Shown here piece by piece: positions 22,605 to 32,313 of a stretch of 64,000 nt of DNA. Every line of letters starts with the position of its first letter. The stretch's first letter is position 1. A program made the position numbers and the translations under genes. The stretch is from QYQD01 sp040754095 (lineage in GTDB: Bacteria; Desulfobacterota; QYQD01): contig JBFMFO010000012.1 of assembly GCA_040754095.1 (NCBI GenBank), positions 1-64,000 on the forward strand. The letters are read 5' to 3'. The notes beneath the pieces were generated by a model, which had not been told where the DNA came from, ran no database searches, and worked only from the letters and a program-made list of their open reading frames with translations.

Positions 22605-25600
22605 TTATTTAAACAGGGCCCCCACCTTCGCCGCAATCTCCTCATCCGTAAAGTGATGCATCGTTATTGCGCCTGCGGGGCATTCAGATGCGCAACATCC
22701 GCAGCCCTGGCATTTCGCAGCATCGATCTCAGACACTCCGTGGCGGTTAATAAACGGAACGTGGTAAGGACAGGTACGGACACAGGTCAGGCAGGCCGCG
22801 CAGATCTCCTGGTCCACCTCGGCTACCACCCCGCCCGCAATGGTCTCATCTTTGGACAAAATAGTCATGGCCCTGGCGGCTACAGCCTGGGCCTGAGCAA
22901 TGGTTTCATCTATGGGTTTAGGGTAGTGTGCCAGCCCGCAGACGAACAGGCCTTCAGTGGCAAAGTCCACCGGGCGCAGCTTCATGTGCGCTTCGAAGAA
23001 GAATCCCTCCGCGTTCGTAGGGACCTTGAAGACTTTCGCCAGTTCTTTGTGGCCGGACGGAATGATGGCGGTCATCAGGGTGAGGAAATCAGGCCTGATG
23101 ACCAGCGGCCTCCCCAGTACATGGTCAGTCACCGTAACCCTGAGTTCTCCGTCCACTTCCTCAACCAGCGGCTTATTCTCAAGGCCGTAGCGGACGAACA
23201 GCACTCCTTTCCGCCGCGCCTCACGGTATATATCCTCCCGGGCGCCGTAGGTTCTGATATCCCGATAGAGAATGAAAACATCCATCTCCGGGTTCATCTC
23301 TTTTAACTGCAGGGCGCTGGTTACGGCGTGCGTACAACATATCTTGCTGCAATATGGTCTCTCAGAGTCCCTTGATCCGACGCATTGGATGAAGACCGCC
23401 GTCTGCGCGTTTTTCACCCGCTCCGGGGCTGCTGCCATCAGGCGGTCCAGGTCGAACCAGCAAAGGACATTCGGGTTCTGGCCATAAAGGTATTCAGAGG
23501 TGGAGAGCGGACGCCCGCCGGTGGCCAGGACGGCCGCTCCATGGGTCAGCTTTGAGGAATGCAGCTCCGGACCCTTGCTCACCAGTGTGGTAGTAAAGTT
23601 TCCCGCCGTGCCTGAGGTAGAACGCACCTCGGTATTGAGGAAGACCTCAACCTTTGGATGCCGGGTAACGGCATCGATTAGCTCCTCCAGGTATGCCTCT
23701 ACCGGTTCACCCTTCCAGGTCCTCGAAAGATTACGGGCCTGCCCCCCGAGGCTCTCACTTTTTTCCACCAGACAGGCAGAAAACCCTTGCTCCGCAAGGC
23801 TCAACGCGCTCACCATCCCGGCTACGCCCCCTCCGACCACAAGGACGGACTTGGTCACCGGGACATGCTTTGGGTAAAGGGGTTTCGCCAGCGCCACCTT
23901 GGCTACCGCCATGCGCACGAGGTCTTTGGCCTTTGCAGTCGCCTCTTCCGGCCGGCTCTGATGCACCCAGGTATTCTGATCCCGGATATTCGCCATCTCG
24001 ATCAGGAAAGGATTAAGCCCCGCCTCCCTGATGGTAGCCCGGAAGAGGGCTTCATGCGTCCTTGGTGAACACGATGCCACCACTACCCGGTTTATTCCCT
24101 TTTCGCGGATGACCCGCCGTATGCGTTCCTGCGTATCCTGCGAGCAGGTGAAGAGGTTCTCTTCCGCATGCACCACCCGCGGAAGAGTAGCGGCATAGGC
24201 GGTTACGGCCGGCACGTCGGCAATTCCTCCGATGTTGATCCCGCAATTGCAGACAAACACGCCGACCCTTGGTTCCTGCCTTAGTACGTGTGTTTCATGC
24301 GGCAGTATCCTGGAAAGCGTCTTGGTATGTCGAACGCCCGCCAGCGCCTGTGAAGCGGCATAGGCAGCCGCACTGGCTTCCATTACGGAGCCGGGGATGT
24401 CCTTGGGTTCACGAAAGGCCCCGCAGACATAGACTCCGGAACGGGACGTCCGGGCCGGGGCGAAACTGGAGGTCTCTGCGAACCGATATCCGTCGAGGTG
24501 TACATCGAGTCTCTTGGCCAGGTTCACGGTGCTTTCCGCCATCCTCATTCCCACGGAGAGCACCACCATATCAAACGTCTCTCTCACCACTTCCCCGGCC
24601 TCTGTCACGTATCTTATACTCAAGTCATCCGTGCCCGGAACACGTTCGATGGAATGGACCCGGCTGCGGATGAAACGCACCCCTTTTTCCTGCTCCGCCC
24701 TCTGATAATACTTTTCAAATTCTTTCCCATAGGTACGCATGTCCATATAGAATATGGCGGTATCAAGTTCTCCCTTGCTGTGTTCCTTGGCGATAACCGC
24801 TTCTTTAACGGCGTACATACAGCACACGGCCGAGCAGTATCCATTACCGCAGCGGTTCATATCCCTGGAACCCACACACTGGAGCCAGGCAATCCTTTTC
24901 GGCTCCCTTTGATCGGACGGTCGGACCAGGTGTCCACGGAAGGGACCGGAAGCGCTGAGCATCCGTTCCAGGGCAACGCTCGTCACTACGTTGGGAAACA
25001 CGCCGTAACCGTAGGTGTCAAACTCACCGGGATCAAAGGGTTCAAATCCCGGCGACAGGATAACCGAGCCTACTGCGATCTCCAGCACCTCTTCTTTTTG
25101 ATCAAAGTCTATGGCCTTATTCTCACAGTATTTCAGACAGGCCATGCACCGGCCCTGCTTGCCGGCCTCAAGGCTCCTGAAATATATGCAGTTTTGGCGG
25201 TCGATGGCGTACTTCATGGGCACGGCCTGGGGGTACGGCACGTAGATGGCTTTACGTTTGTCCAGGCCGGAATTGAATTCGTTTTTTACCTCTTTGGGGC
25301 ACTTTGATGCGCAAACCCCGCAACCGATACATTTATTTTCATCAACATAGCGCGGACGCTTTATTACCCTAACCTTCAGGTTTCCTTCTTCGCCCTGGAT
25401 ACCGTCAACCTTCGCGCAGGTAATCAGCCGTATATTAAGGTGTTGTCCACATTCTACGAGCTTCGGGCTAAGGATGCACATTGAGCAGTCGTTGGTGGGG
25501 AAGGTCTTATCCAATTGGGGCATTGTCCCCCCTATGGCCGGAGACCTCTCCACCAGATACACATAGTATCCCGAGTTTGCGAGGTCCAGGGCGGCCTGTA

Positions 25601-25667
25601 TCCCTGCGATACCGCCGCCTACCACCATCACTGCGCCCACAGCCTCTTTTTTCCCTTGATCAGACAT
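22605..25667 (-). CDS. hdrA: HdrA-like flavin/iron-sulfur subunit, two-FAD-domain form
   Basis: A 1020-residue protein with two HdrA-like FAD modules. First: VMVVGGGIAGIQAALDLA at residue 13, CSMC and ENKCIGCGVCASKCP, then CMACLKYC. Second: VLVVGGGVAGMVSALSLAEQG near residue 600, AVFIQCVGSRD and CSKICC. It ends with two [4Fe-4S] motifs, CAACLTCVRTCP and CQGCGCCASECP. HdrA is the bifurcating core of heterodisulfide reductases. It starts 6 bases after the glutamate-synthase gene, so they are likely cotranscribed. All key cysteines are ordinary Cys, unlike the paralogue at 48838-52083. Confidence 0.93.
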   Translation of the reverse strand: MSDQGKKEAVGAVMVVGGGIAGIQAALDLANSGYYVYLVERSPAIGGTMPQLDKTFPTNDCSMCILSPKLVECGQHLNIRLITCAKVDGIQGEEGNLKVRVIKRPRYVDENKCIGCGVCASKCPKEVKNEFNSGLDKRKAIYVPYPQAVPMKYAIDRQNCIYFRSLEAGKQGRCMACLKYCENKAIDFDQKEEVLEIAVGSVILSPGFEPFDPGEFDTYGYGVFPNVVTSVALERMLSASGPFRGHLVRPSDQREPKRIAWLQCVGSRDMNRCGNGYCSAVCCMYAVKEAVIAKEHSKGELDTAIFYMDMRTYGKEFEKYYQRAEQEKGVRFIRSRVHSIERVPGTDDLSIRYVTEAGEVVRETFDMVVLSVGMRMAESTVNLAKRLDVHLDGYRFAETSSFAPARTSRSGVYVCGAFREPKDIPGSVMEASAAAYAASQALAGVRHTKTLSRILPHETHVLRQEPRVGVFVCNCGINIGGIADVPAVTAYAATLPRVVHAEENLFTCSQDTQERIRRVIREKGINRVVVASCSPRTHEALFRATIREAGLNPFLIEMANIRDQNTWVHQSRPEEATAKAKDLVRMAVAKVALAKPLYPKHVPVTKSVLVVGGGVAGMVSALSLAEQGFSACLVEKSESLGGQARNLSRTWKGEPVEAYLEELIDAVTRHPKVEVFLNTEVRSTSGTAGNFTTTLVSKGPELHSSKLTHGAAVLATGGRPLSTSEYLYGQNPNVLCWFDLDRLMAAAPERVKNAQTAVFIQCVGSRDSERPYCSKICCTHAVTSALQLKEMNPEMDVFILYRDIRTYGAREDIYREARRKGVLFVRYGLENKPLVEEVDGELRVTVTDHVLGRPLVIRPDFLTLMTAIIPSGHKELAKVFKVPTNAEGFFFEAHMKLRPVDFATEGLFVCGLAHYPKPIDETIAQAQAVAARAMTILSKDETIAGGVVAEVDQEICAACLTCVRTCPYHVPFINRHGVSEIDAAKCQGCGCCASECPAGAITMHHFTDEEIAAKVGALFK

Positions 25668-25673
25668 GTTTGA

Positions 25674-28304
25674 CTAGTGGTCCTTTTCCTTTACTGTGGT
25701 TGCCACCAGGGTTTTAAGTTTTACCGCCCCGATCTTCCGGTAAACCTCCTCGGGAGACTTTTTCTCTCCATCCACCGTCAGGAGGTCCCGCTCAATGGAG
25801 ACACCAAAAAGTCGTTCATTCTCTTCCAGATAGGGCAGGATAAGCCGCCAGTCCTCCCTTGTCATATCCATGAAAATCCCGCCGTTTAATTGCTCATCAA
25901 TGAGGAGTCTGTAGGGGTCCCGGATGTAGATCGCCCCTCCGGAGGCCAGGGAAAAGATATTTGAGCCGGGATATGGCGTGGCCTGGACACGGATCGCGCC
26001 GTCATCATCGAACTCCACGCCGTTAACAATGACAAAGCCACCCCCTTTGTGAGGATCACCGGCCATGAAAGACTCCGCGAGGTAGTCCAGGGCCGTGCCG
26101 TTAATTACCACCCGCGGACGCCCCACGCCGTTGATGAGCGGCCGTCCGGCGGCATTGCCCATTACATAGACTTCTCCCCCTTTGGCCCCGTACATAAAGG
26201 TCTGGCCCACATCGCCATAAACTACAAGTTTCCCGCTTTTTAATATCTGACCGAGTTGATCCTGGGCGTTTCCATGGACGTAGATGCTCATGCCGTCGAT
26301 TCCCGAGGCCAGGTAATCACCGGAACTACCATAGACATCGATCCGAACATCCTGCGTGTCCGGGCCAAATCCACAGCCCAGAAAACGCTGTCCTCGATAA
26401 CCGTAGCAGATGAAGCGGCGCCACCCTAAAATATAGGCTCTACACACGAGACGGGCATCGCAATCGTCTCCTTCGGGCGGAAAATCCCGTGCGTTCAGGA
26501 CCAGCGTCTTCTCTCCATCCTTTGGCGGACGAAGAAGGTTCCTGGTCTCCGCATTTATCAGACGGTAAACACTATGCGAATTACTTCCAATCGGCGCAAT
26601 GCCCTCCAGGATCGTCTCCAAAGTCTCTCGCACAATACGGAGCACGGAACTCCGTTTCAGAGACCCGGTAGGATAACGAAGGTCGTTCAGGAGCGTAAGC
26701 GCCTCGACAGCCGTCCCCAGATGCCCCTCACTCCGGGATGCCTGTTCGCTTATAACCTCACAACACCAGCGAAATGGGACAAACTCCCCGCGGAGAAGGA
26801 CTCTTCTGAGTTCTTCGCAAAGAAGGTTCGTCTTTTTCCCTTCCAGACACCCGGAAATAGTAGTAACAAGGGACTCTGCGTCTTCCGGGGCCTCAATGGC
26901 AAGGCTCAAATCGCAATGCTTTCGGCTCTCCGGCAGCCTGATCCGGTGTCCGAACTTGTCCGTGCAGACGATTTTCTTCCTTCCTTGATTATCCGGATCA
27001 TCGGCCAGCGTAAAAATAAAGGCCCCGCCGTCCGTGTGGCTCCCCCCCCGGGCATTCCAGTATTTATCGGCCACGCTGGAGATACGGCTATCCTCGGCCG
27101 CCAGCCCCGCCAACGTGGCATCAATGGCCTGTTTCTCCGAGCAAATAAGCCCTACCTGCACGTCACCGTCGTGAAAGGCAAAGACCTGGGGCCGCAGCAT
27201 GGCTGTGTCCGTGATGCCTATCAATTGAAACCGGTTCCGGTAAAAATCGTTCCGTGCGATGATAAAGAACCACGGGCCGTCAGGAGATCCGTGGATATGG
27301 GTAGTCTGGATAAGACGGTAAATATCCTGCTTTCCCGGTGAAAGCTGATCAAAGTCCATTTCGGAGGTGGGTGCCAGGGCCTCAATAATATATTCGAGAG
27401 GATAACCGTACACGCGATTCAGGAGATCAAATATGAGCGCCGAGACCTCCGTATCCGTCTGGAAGTGTGGATAGAGATTCCGCTGTCTCAGGTATTCCGT
27501 CACCGAATAGTAATTGGCGAAGTCGCCGTTGTGCACAAGCGCCTCGTCGAGGCCCACAAAGGGATGTGCGCCCGCCGGATGCCAGACCCGCCCCTTGGTG
27601 GGGTAACGCTGATGGGCGATCCAGGCATGGGCCTTGAAGTCCTCCAGCCGGTAGTAGCGGGCTACATCCTCGGCATAGCCGACTACCTTAAGCGCCATCA
27701 TATCCCGGCCATGTGAGAGTACAAAGGCGTGCTTCTCCCCTTGCGTATCATAGAAAGTCCGGTTGAGTCGGATTGAATTCTGATAGATAAACTCGTCTTC
27801 CGCCCGCCTCGGGTCCATGTTTTTAAACCCGTTTTTCTCTATGAACGACTTAAGGACCTCAGGCTTCACGCGCACAAAATAGCGCCATACATCCGGCGGC
27901 CTTACCTCCAGGCTCTCTATCTCCCGGTAGTCTTCAACTGTGGGAATGCGTTCGCAGAAATCCACGTTCATAAAGGGAATAATACACTTATCCTCCACTG
28001 CCCGCCGCACCTCCGGATCAAGAAAGGCAACCTGAAGGAGGTAACTATTATCCAGAATCTCCCGCGAGACACCCACATCTTCGGGAACAAGACCCACGGC
28101 AGCAATACCGCCTCCTTTGCCGTTCCCCCGATTGTGCATAAGACGGGACGGCTCCAGGATATGTTTCCCGCCTACCGGTATGCTGCAGGCAAATCCGGTG
28201 ACACCGCATCCGCCTTCCTCATCGGCCTTGTAGCGTATCTCCGGAGGCGTCGGATAAAGCCTTTTTCTCGATTGAATTATGGCGTCGCTGAACAATTTCT
28301 TCAT
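25674..28304 (-). CDS. Glutamate synthase GATase-II/GXGXG protein
   Basis: An 876-residue protein fusing the class II glutaminase domain and the GXGXG (GltB C-terminal) domain of glutamate synthase, without the central FMN domain. The nucleophile is Cys33 in GGCGVTGFACSIP, so a 32-residue propeptide must be removed. Other glutaminase marks: HNRGNGKGGG, WIAHQRYPTKGRVWHPAGAHPF and ALVHNGDFANYY. The C-terminal part shows the repetitive GXGXG helix (SGKLVVYGDVGQTFMYGAKGG, VYVMGNAAGRPLINGVG). The FMN domain is encoded by the next upstream gene (28562-30097), as in archaeal-type split glutamate synthase. Confidence 0.9.
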   Translation of the reverse strand: MKKLFSDAIIQSRKRLYPTPPEIRYKADEEGGCGVTGFACSIPVGGKHILEPSRLMHNRGNGKGGGIAAVGLVPEDVGVSREILDNSYLLQVAFLDPEVRRAVEDKCIIPFMNVDFCERIPTVEDYREIESLEVRPPDVWRYFVRVKPEVLKSFIEKNGFKNMDPRRAEDEFIYQNSIRLNRTFYDTQGEKHAFVLSHGRDMMALKVVGYAEDVARYYRLEDFKAHAWIAHQRYPTKGRVWHPAGAHPFVGLDEALVHNGDFANYYSVTEYLRQRNLYPHFQTDTEVSALIFDLLNRVYGYPLEYIIEALAPTSEMDFDQLSPGKQDIYRLIQTTHIHGSPDGPWFFIIARNDFYRNRFQLIGITDTAMLRPQVFAFHDGDVQVGLICSEKQAIDATLAGLAAEDSRISSVADKYWNARGGSHTDGGAFIFTLADDPDNQGRKKIVCTDKFGHRIRLPESRKHCDLSLAIEAPEDAESLVTTISGCLEGKKTNLLCEELRRVLLRGEFVPFRWCCEVISEQASRSEGHLGTAVEALTLLNDLRYPTGSLKRSSVLRIVRETLETILEGIAPIGSNSHSVYRLINAETRNLLRPPKDGEKTLVLNARDFPPEGDDCDARLVCRAYILGWRRFICYGYRGQRFLGCGFGPDTQDVRIDVYGSSGDYLASGIDGMSIYVHGNAQDQLGQILKSGKLVVYGDVGQTFMYGAKGGEVYVMGNAAGRPLINGVGRPRVVINGTALDYLAESFMAGDPHKGGGFVIVNGVEFDDDGAIRVQATPYPGSNIFSLASGGAIYIRDPYRLLIDEQLNGGIFMDMTREDWRLILPYLEENERLFGVSIERDLLTVDGEKKSPEEVYRKIGAVKLKTLVATTVKEKDH

Positions 28305-28476
28305 AAAGGCAAAACAGTCTGTCTTATTCGTAACAATTTAGCGTTTTGAAAATGCATGATAAAAAGTGCAAAGAAACATATCAAATCTGGAAATCAGGAA
28401 CTCAGGGAAGTGCGAACCCAAATAAAGAGAGTCTATCTTTTCCTGATTTTCTGAGTTCCAAATTAATAGCCTTTTC

Positions 28477-28527
28477 TGAACATGCATAGCGAGCGCATTC
28501 CCCGCAGCTTGCTGCGGGGAGCTTCAA
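28477..28527 (-). repeat. MITE-like dispersed repeat, short form (copy 2)
   Basis: Minus-strand copy: TTGAAGCTCCCCGCAGCAAG then CTGCGGGGAATGCGCTCGCT and ATGCATGTTCA. It lies in the 257-base gap between two glutamate-synthase genes, so their cotranscription must cross a strong hairpin. Nothing else is recognised in the gap. Confidence 0.85.
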
Positions 28528-28561
28528 TGTAGGACTATTTAAGACACCTAAAGTGTTACCC

Positions 28562-30097
28562 TTATTCATAGTCGAGGTGCCTCAAACAATCGGTTCTTCC
28601 CACCAGCTCTCGAATGTCCCGCATCCCCAGTTTTCTAAGAATCTCTATCAACTGGCGTCTCCAGGCGCCGAAGAGGTTTATCAGCCTCTGGGTGGCCCAG
28701 TCTTCATCGATCAATTTGGAAAGATCGGGATCGGTGGTAGCGATTCCTCTGGCACAGCCCCGGCCGCTTTCGCAGGCCGCACAGCGAATACATTCTACCG
28801 CCACCATCTCGGAGGTCCCCACCACCACACCATCCGCGCCCAGCGCAATGGCCTTCGCCACATCGTACGCAGTACGAATGCCGCCGCTCACAATCAAGGT
28901 CATCTCCTCCCGAATCCCTTCCTCCTTGAGGAAGTTGTGCACTTTCACGATCGCGTATTCGATCGGCATCGCAATATTCTTCTTGGCAATGTCCGGAGCA
29001 GCGCCTGTCCCCCCATAACTTCCGTCCAGATGAATGATATTGGCGCCGGCATGGTAACTGCCCACAGCGACCATGTCCACGTCGGTAGGAGTGGACACCT
29101 TTACAGATACCAACGCCCTGGGGTTGATATGTTTAATCCAGTCCACGTGTTTTTTGTGATCTTCCACGGAATAGACACTGTGAAATGGGAAGGGTGAAAA
29201 CAGGGCGTTCCCCGGCACCGCCTCACGCATCTTGGCCACGGCAGGCGTCACTTTGTCACCCAGGAGGTGGCCCCCCAACCCCGGCTTTGCCCCCTGGGCG
29301 TATTTGAACTCTACGATGCGCACCCGCTGGATGGTGTCTTCCCGCACGCCAAACAGACCGGTGGCCACCTGGGTAATCACGTGGTCATCGTAGGGGTAAA
29401 GCTCCTCCGGATACCCCCCCTCGCCCGTGCAGGTAAAGGAGTTCCAGGCCTGGTACGCCCTGGCCCGCGCGATCATGACGGACAGACTGATCGACCCATA
29501 CGACATGCCGCCTCCGTACACCGGCATATCAATCTCTACCTCCGGACGATCGTCGTTGCGTCTATTTAAAGGGATACGCAGGGAAACCTCGTCATCCGGG
29601 ACCGCGTCCGGTTCCCTCCCGGGAGGAAAGCAGAACTCAATACGGTCAAAACCGCCCCCGGAATCTCCTATTTTATACTCGATATCCCCTGGAGGAACCT
29701 CGCCGGTCTCCGCCATATACCAGGTGCTGATGAGCAGTTCGGGCGTCCACCTCTTATCGCCGAGTACTTCCAGTATCGGGTTCAAGCGGACGGAAAGGGC
29801 GTTCTGCGGACACTGACGAACACAGTAAAAATCATTATTCTCACAGGCAGCCCCGATACAACGATAATCTTTAGGACGCGCCATCGTCTTGCCGTCGAAT
29901 TCATGTACGCCGTACGGGCAAAGCTCGGCACACTTGCCGCACGCGATACACTCCTTACTCCGGCGGACTATGTACTTTCCAATGGCATTTCGGAAGCGTG
30001 ACGGCGTAACCCTTACCTCCGGCCTGCCACTATGAGCAGTCCTCTCCGGCCCGGTTTCTGATTGCAAGGCTGCGTTCATATTTCGAATGGAACTCAA
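28562..30097 (-). CDS. Glutamate synthase FMN-binding subunit with N-terminal ferredoxin domain
   Basis: A 511-residue GltB central-domain protein. The N-terminus binds [4Fe-4S] clusters (CIACGKCAELCPYGVHEF, CIGAACENNDFYCVRQCP). The FMN barrel shows MPVYGGGMSYGSISLSVMIARA, FKYAQGAKPGLGGHLLGDKV, KVSTPTDVDMVAVGSYHAGANIIHLDGSYGGTGAAP and SGGIRTAYDVAKAIALGAD. The [3Fe-4S] motif is CIRCAACESGRGCARGIAT. A TTG start in a four-base overlap with the upstream gene is favoured; an ATG lies six codons in. It makes glutamate from 2-oxoglutarate and ammonia released by the glutaminase partner, with ferredoxin-type electron entry. Confidence 0.9.
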   Translation of the reverse strand: MSSIRNMNAALQSETGPERTAHSGRPEVRVTPSRFRNAIGKYIVRRSKECIACGKCAELCPYGVHEFDGKTMARPKDYRCIGAACENNDFYCVRQCPQNALSVRLNPILEVLGDKRWTPELLISTWYMAETGEVPPGDIEYKIGDSGGGFDRIEFCFPPGREPDAVPDDEVSLRIPLNRRNDDRPEVEIDMPVYGGGMSYGSISLSVMIARARAYQAWNSFTCTGEGGYPEELYPYDDHVITQVATGLFGVREDTIQRVRIVEFKYAQGAKPGLGGHLLGDKVTPAVAKMREAVPGNALFSPFPFHSVYSVEDHKKHVDWIKHINPRALVSVKVSTPTDVDMVAVGSYHAGANIIHLDGSYGGTGAAPDIAKKNIAMPIEYAIVKVHNFLKEEGIREEMTLIVSGGIRTAYDVAKAIALGADGVVVGTSEMVAVECIRCAACESGRGCARGIATTDPDLSKLIDEDWATQRLINLFGAWRRQLIEILRKLGMRDIRELVGRTDCLRHLDYE

Positions 30098-31503
30098 TTC
30101 CCTACACTCTCTCTTTTCTTTCTCTTGCCAAAAAGTCTCCCGAAGGTCTCCCTCTCGAGATCATCAAAAAACATAGCCCGGCCGACCTCTCCCCGCAGGC
30201 GTCGTATCTCACGGATTCCCATGGCGCCGAGCACCTCGATCAACTGGTTCCGCCACGCCGCGATAAGATTAAGAATGCGGCTCTTACCCCATTCCGGATG
30301 AATATTCTCCACCTCGACCGGGCATGACAGTCCTGCCTCACAGCGGAAACAGAGGCGGCACTCGAGGGCCAGCAAAAGGGGAATATCTACGGCCACGGCA
30401 TCCGCCCCGACGATAATGCTCTTAGCCACGTGCTCAGCCATGGCAATCCCGCCGCTCGCAAAAAGGGTAATCTCGTTCCGGCAGCCCGCCTCAACCAGTC
30501 TCATGTGTACGGAACGGACCACGTCCTTGACAAATCGGAGCCCATTTCCAGCCTCCACGTTGCCATCCCTGTCTGCGCAAAGATGCAAAATATCCGCACC
30601 GGCCCGGGTAAGCGCCAAGGCCTCTTCCCCGCTGCGCTCACTGAGCCGCACCCTCACCATAATGAGCACGTCCGGATAAGCATCTCTAATCCGGGAAAGC
30701 CCTGCCCCTGTTTCATCTGAAAGCTGGATTTCAATAATCCGCACGCCCCGGATGAGTTCTCCGTGCGTGTCAATCTCCGCCTCCGTCAACAAGGGAATAA
30801 GGTGCGTTTTATAAGGTTCGAGGTAAGGTTTCCATTCTTTAACCGGCGCCACCATGAATGTATCCATAGCCTGTGCCGCTTCGGCCATAGCCAGAAATAC
30901 GCTTTCACTCAGACTCCCCAGGGGCAGGTCCTTGAATATGATGGGGATAGGGACCTCGATCTTTTTGGGCGCATCCCTAACCACATGCCCCGCCGGGTCA
31001 AACTGGAGATAACGAAGCGATCTTCCCAGGTCAACGACCGTATTGATGTACTCACGTCCATGGATACCGTCGCGGGTGGGACGAACAATCTCTGACATAT
31101 CCGTCCACATATCATCAAACCCCGGCCCCGAAAAAGGCCCTCCATACCCCGCCCCGGACACCGGTATTCTCCCGGTTTCCGCCTGAAACCACTGTCCGCG
31201 TATGATATCCGGCGTCCAGTAACCGTTTCCCAGGCGTTTATATTCTGCATTGGCGACTTTGGTGATGACTTGTCCCGGGCATGATTGCACGCACCGCAAA
31301 CAATTCTTACACAGCGAATCGATGGTATCGGTCATCTGTCGCACATCAAATGTACGCTTATTATATACGTCATAGATACACTGGCGTTTGACGCACTTAA
31401 AACATCGGAGGCAGCCGCCCTCCCAGTCTAAAATAGTGGACTTCCCGATAGGAGTAAATCGTGGGGGTGATGTCTTTGTCGGTATACTGTACTTCTTGGG
31501 CAA
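30094..31503 (-). CDS. Divergent FMN-type glutamate synthase paralogue
   Basis: A 469-residue homologue of the neighbouring FMN subunit, from a TTG start preceded by AAAGGGG. The N-terminal cysteines are GCLRCFKCVKRQC and CKNCLRCVQSCPGQVI. The barrel retains SGGIAMAEHVAKSIIVGADAVAV, but the cluster motif is changed to CRLCFRCEAGLSCPVEVEN. The conserved YGGGMSYGS and KPGLGGHLLG loops are replaced by sequences such as IFKDLPLGSLSESVFLAMAEAA and SDETGAGLSRIRDAYPDVLIMV. It may be a structural or electron-transfer paralogue rather than a second synthase. Confidence 0.75.
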   Translation of the reverse strand: MPKKYSIPTKTSPPRFTPIGKSTILDWEGGCLRCFKCVKRQCIYDVYNKRTFDVRQMTDTIDSLCKNCLRCVQSCPGQVITKVANAEYKRLGNGYWTPDIIRGQWFQAETGRIPVSGAGYGGPFSGPGFDDMWTDMSEIVRPTRDGIHGREYINTVVDLGRSLRYLQFDPAGHVVRDAPKKIEVPIPIIFKDLPLGSLSESVFLAMAEAAQAMDTFMVAPVKEWKPYLEPYKTHLIPLLTEAEIDTHGELIRGVRIIEIQLSDETGAGLSRIRDAYPDVLIMVRVRLSERSGEEALALTRAGADILHLCADRDGNVEAGNGLRFVKDVVRSVHMRLVEAGCRNEITLFASGGIAMAEHVAKSIIVGADAVAVDIPLLLALECRLCFRCEAGLSCPVEVENIHPEWGKSRILNLIAAWRNQLIEVLGAMGIREIRRLRGEVGRAMFFDDLERETFGRLFGKRKKRESVGN

Positions 31504-31514
31504 CTTCGACCCCT

Positions 31515-31916
31515 TTATTCGCCTTTTACTTCCAGGGCTTCTATCCTGCTAACCATCGTTCCAACTGCCTGTTCCATACACGCGCAGCCCGGTGTTTCGA
31601 GGTGAAACATTTCCAGCCTTTCACCGCCGATACCAATCTCATCCAACAATCTTTTCGTATAGTTGACTAATTTCCCGGCCCTGCGGCACCCGTCCACGAG
31701 CGAACAGTCGTCCTCCCTGCACCCCAGGACAAAGACACCATCCGCGCCGGACTCAAAGGCCTTTATGAGGGCGAGCATATCGGCCTTGCTGCTGCACGGC
31801 AATACGGACACCTTGACGGTCGATTGACTTTGCAGCCAATCCTTGCCGGTCAACTCCTTCTCCTTGTTGAGCGCATGCTCGCAGCAAAAACCTATGATTT
31901 TACAGGGGAGCGTCAA
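31515..31916 (-). CDS. MvhD-like small protein leading the glutamate synthase cluster
   Basis: A 133-residue member of the MvhD/FlpD-like family, with a TTG start. Seen: KIIGFCCEHALNKEKELTG, VSVLPCSSKADMLALIKAFESGADGVFVLGCREDDCSLVDGCRRA and RLLDEIGIGGERLEMFHLE. The N-terminal FCC-x2-C of usual MvhD is reduced to FCCEHA, and the C-terminal half adds CACMEQA. It lies 12 bases upstream of the FMN paralogue, implying cotranscription and delivery of electrons to the synthase module. Confidence 0.8.
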   Translation of the reverse strand: MTLPCKIIGFCCEHALNKEKELTGKDWLQSQSTVKVSVLPCSSKADMLALIKAFESGADGVFVLGCREDDCSLVDGCRRAGKLVNYTKRLLDEIGIGGERLEMFHLETPGCACMEQAVGTMVSRIEALEVKGE

Positions 31917-31995
31917 CGCAAGATACCGCCTTTCCGTAACACAAGCTATGGTCGAAACGAATTACAGTGACACAAAAAAGGAGTGCTCCTTTTCC

Positions 31996-32188
31996 GTGTC
32001 TCCCCTCGACTTCTTTGTGTATTGGATCAGACGGCTTTGTCTTTACCTTCGGGGATTAGCAGATGATTTCCTCTTGTCAACACACACGCAAAAAAACTCA
32101 GATAACACAAAAACACTTTCTTTTTGTGTCCCCCTCAACTTCGTTGTGTGTCGGCTAGACGGCTTTGTCTTGACCTTTGGGGAGTTAA
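31996..32188. repeat. Pair of direct repeats of ~63 bases upstream of the glutamate synthase cluster
   Basis: This 397-base gap has no gene. Copies at 31996-32059 and 32126-32188 share GTGTC-CCCTC-ACTTC-TTGTGT, then GACGGCTTTGTCTT-ACCTT-GGGGA. On the minus strand each can fold: outer CCCC with GGGG, inner AGAC-AAAGCC-GTCT, and a short AAC-GAA-GTT hairpin in the second. They lie 80-270 bases before the MvhD-like gene, where a leader RNA would be. They may instead be copies of a dispersed repeat; I recognise no riboswitch class. Confidence 0.55.
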
Positions 32189-32313
32189 TTCGGAAGGATA
32201 TTTATATTACGAAAAATTTTTAACATACGATCATGCGCTTGTCAATCAAAGTGAAAATTTTCTTTTTCGTAGGGAAGGCGGGCAGAAAAAATAGCAGGTC
32301 CTCCGGGCCCGGG

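Noticed and set aside
22341..25307. Long plus-strand open frames opposite hdrA
   Set aside because: Mirror frames of a conserved coding sequence; no RBS or domain support.
26574..27341. Plus-strand open frame of 255 codons opposite the glutamate synthase gene
   Set aside because: Antisense shadow of the GATase/GXGXG protein.
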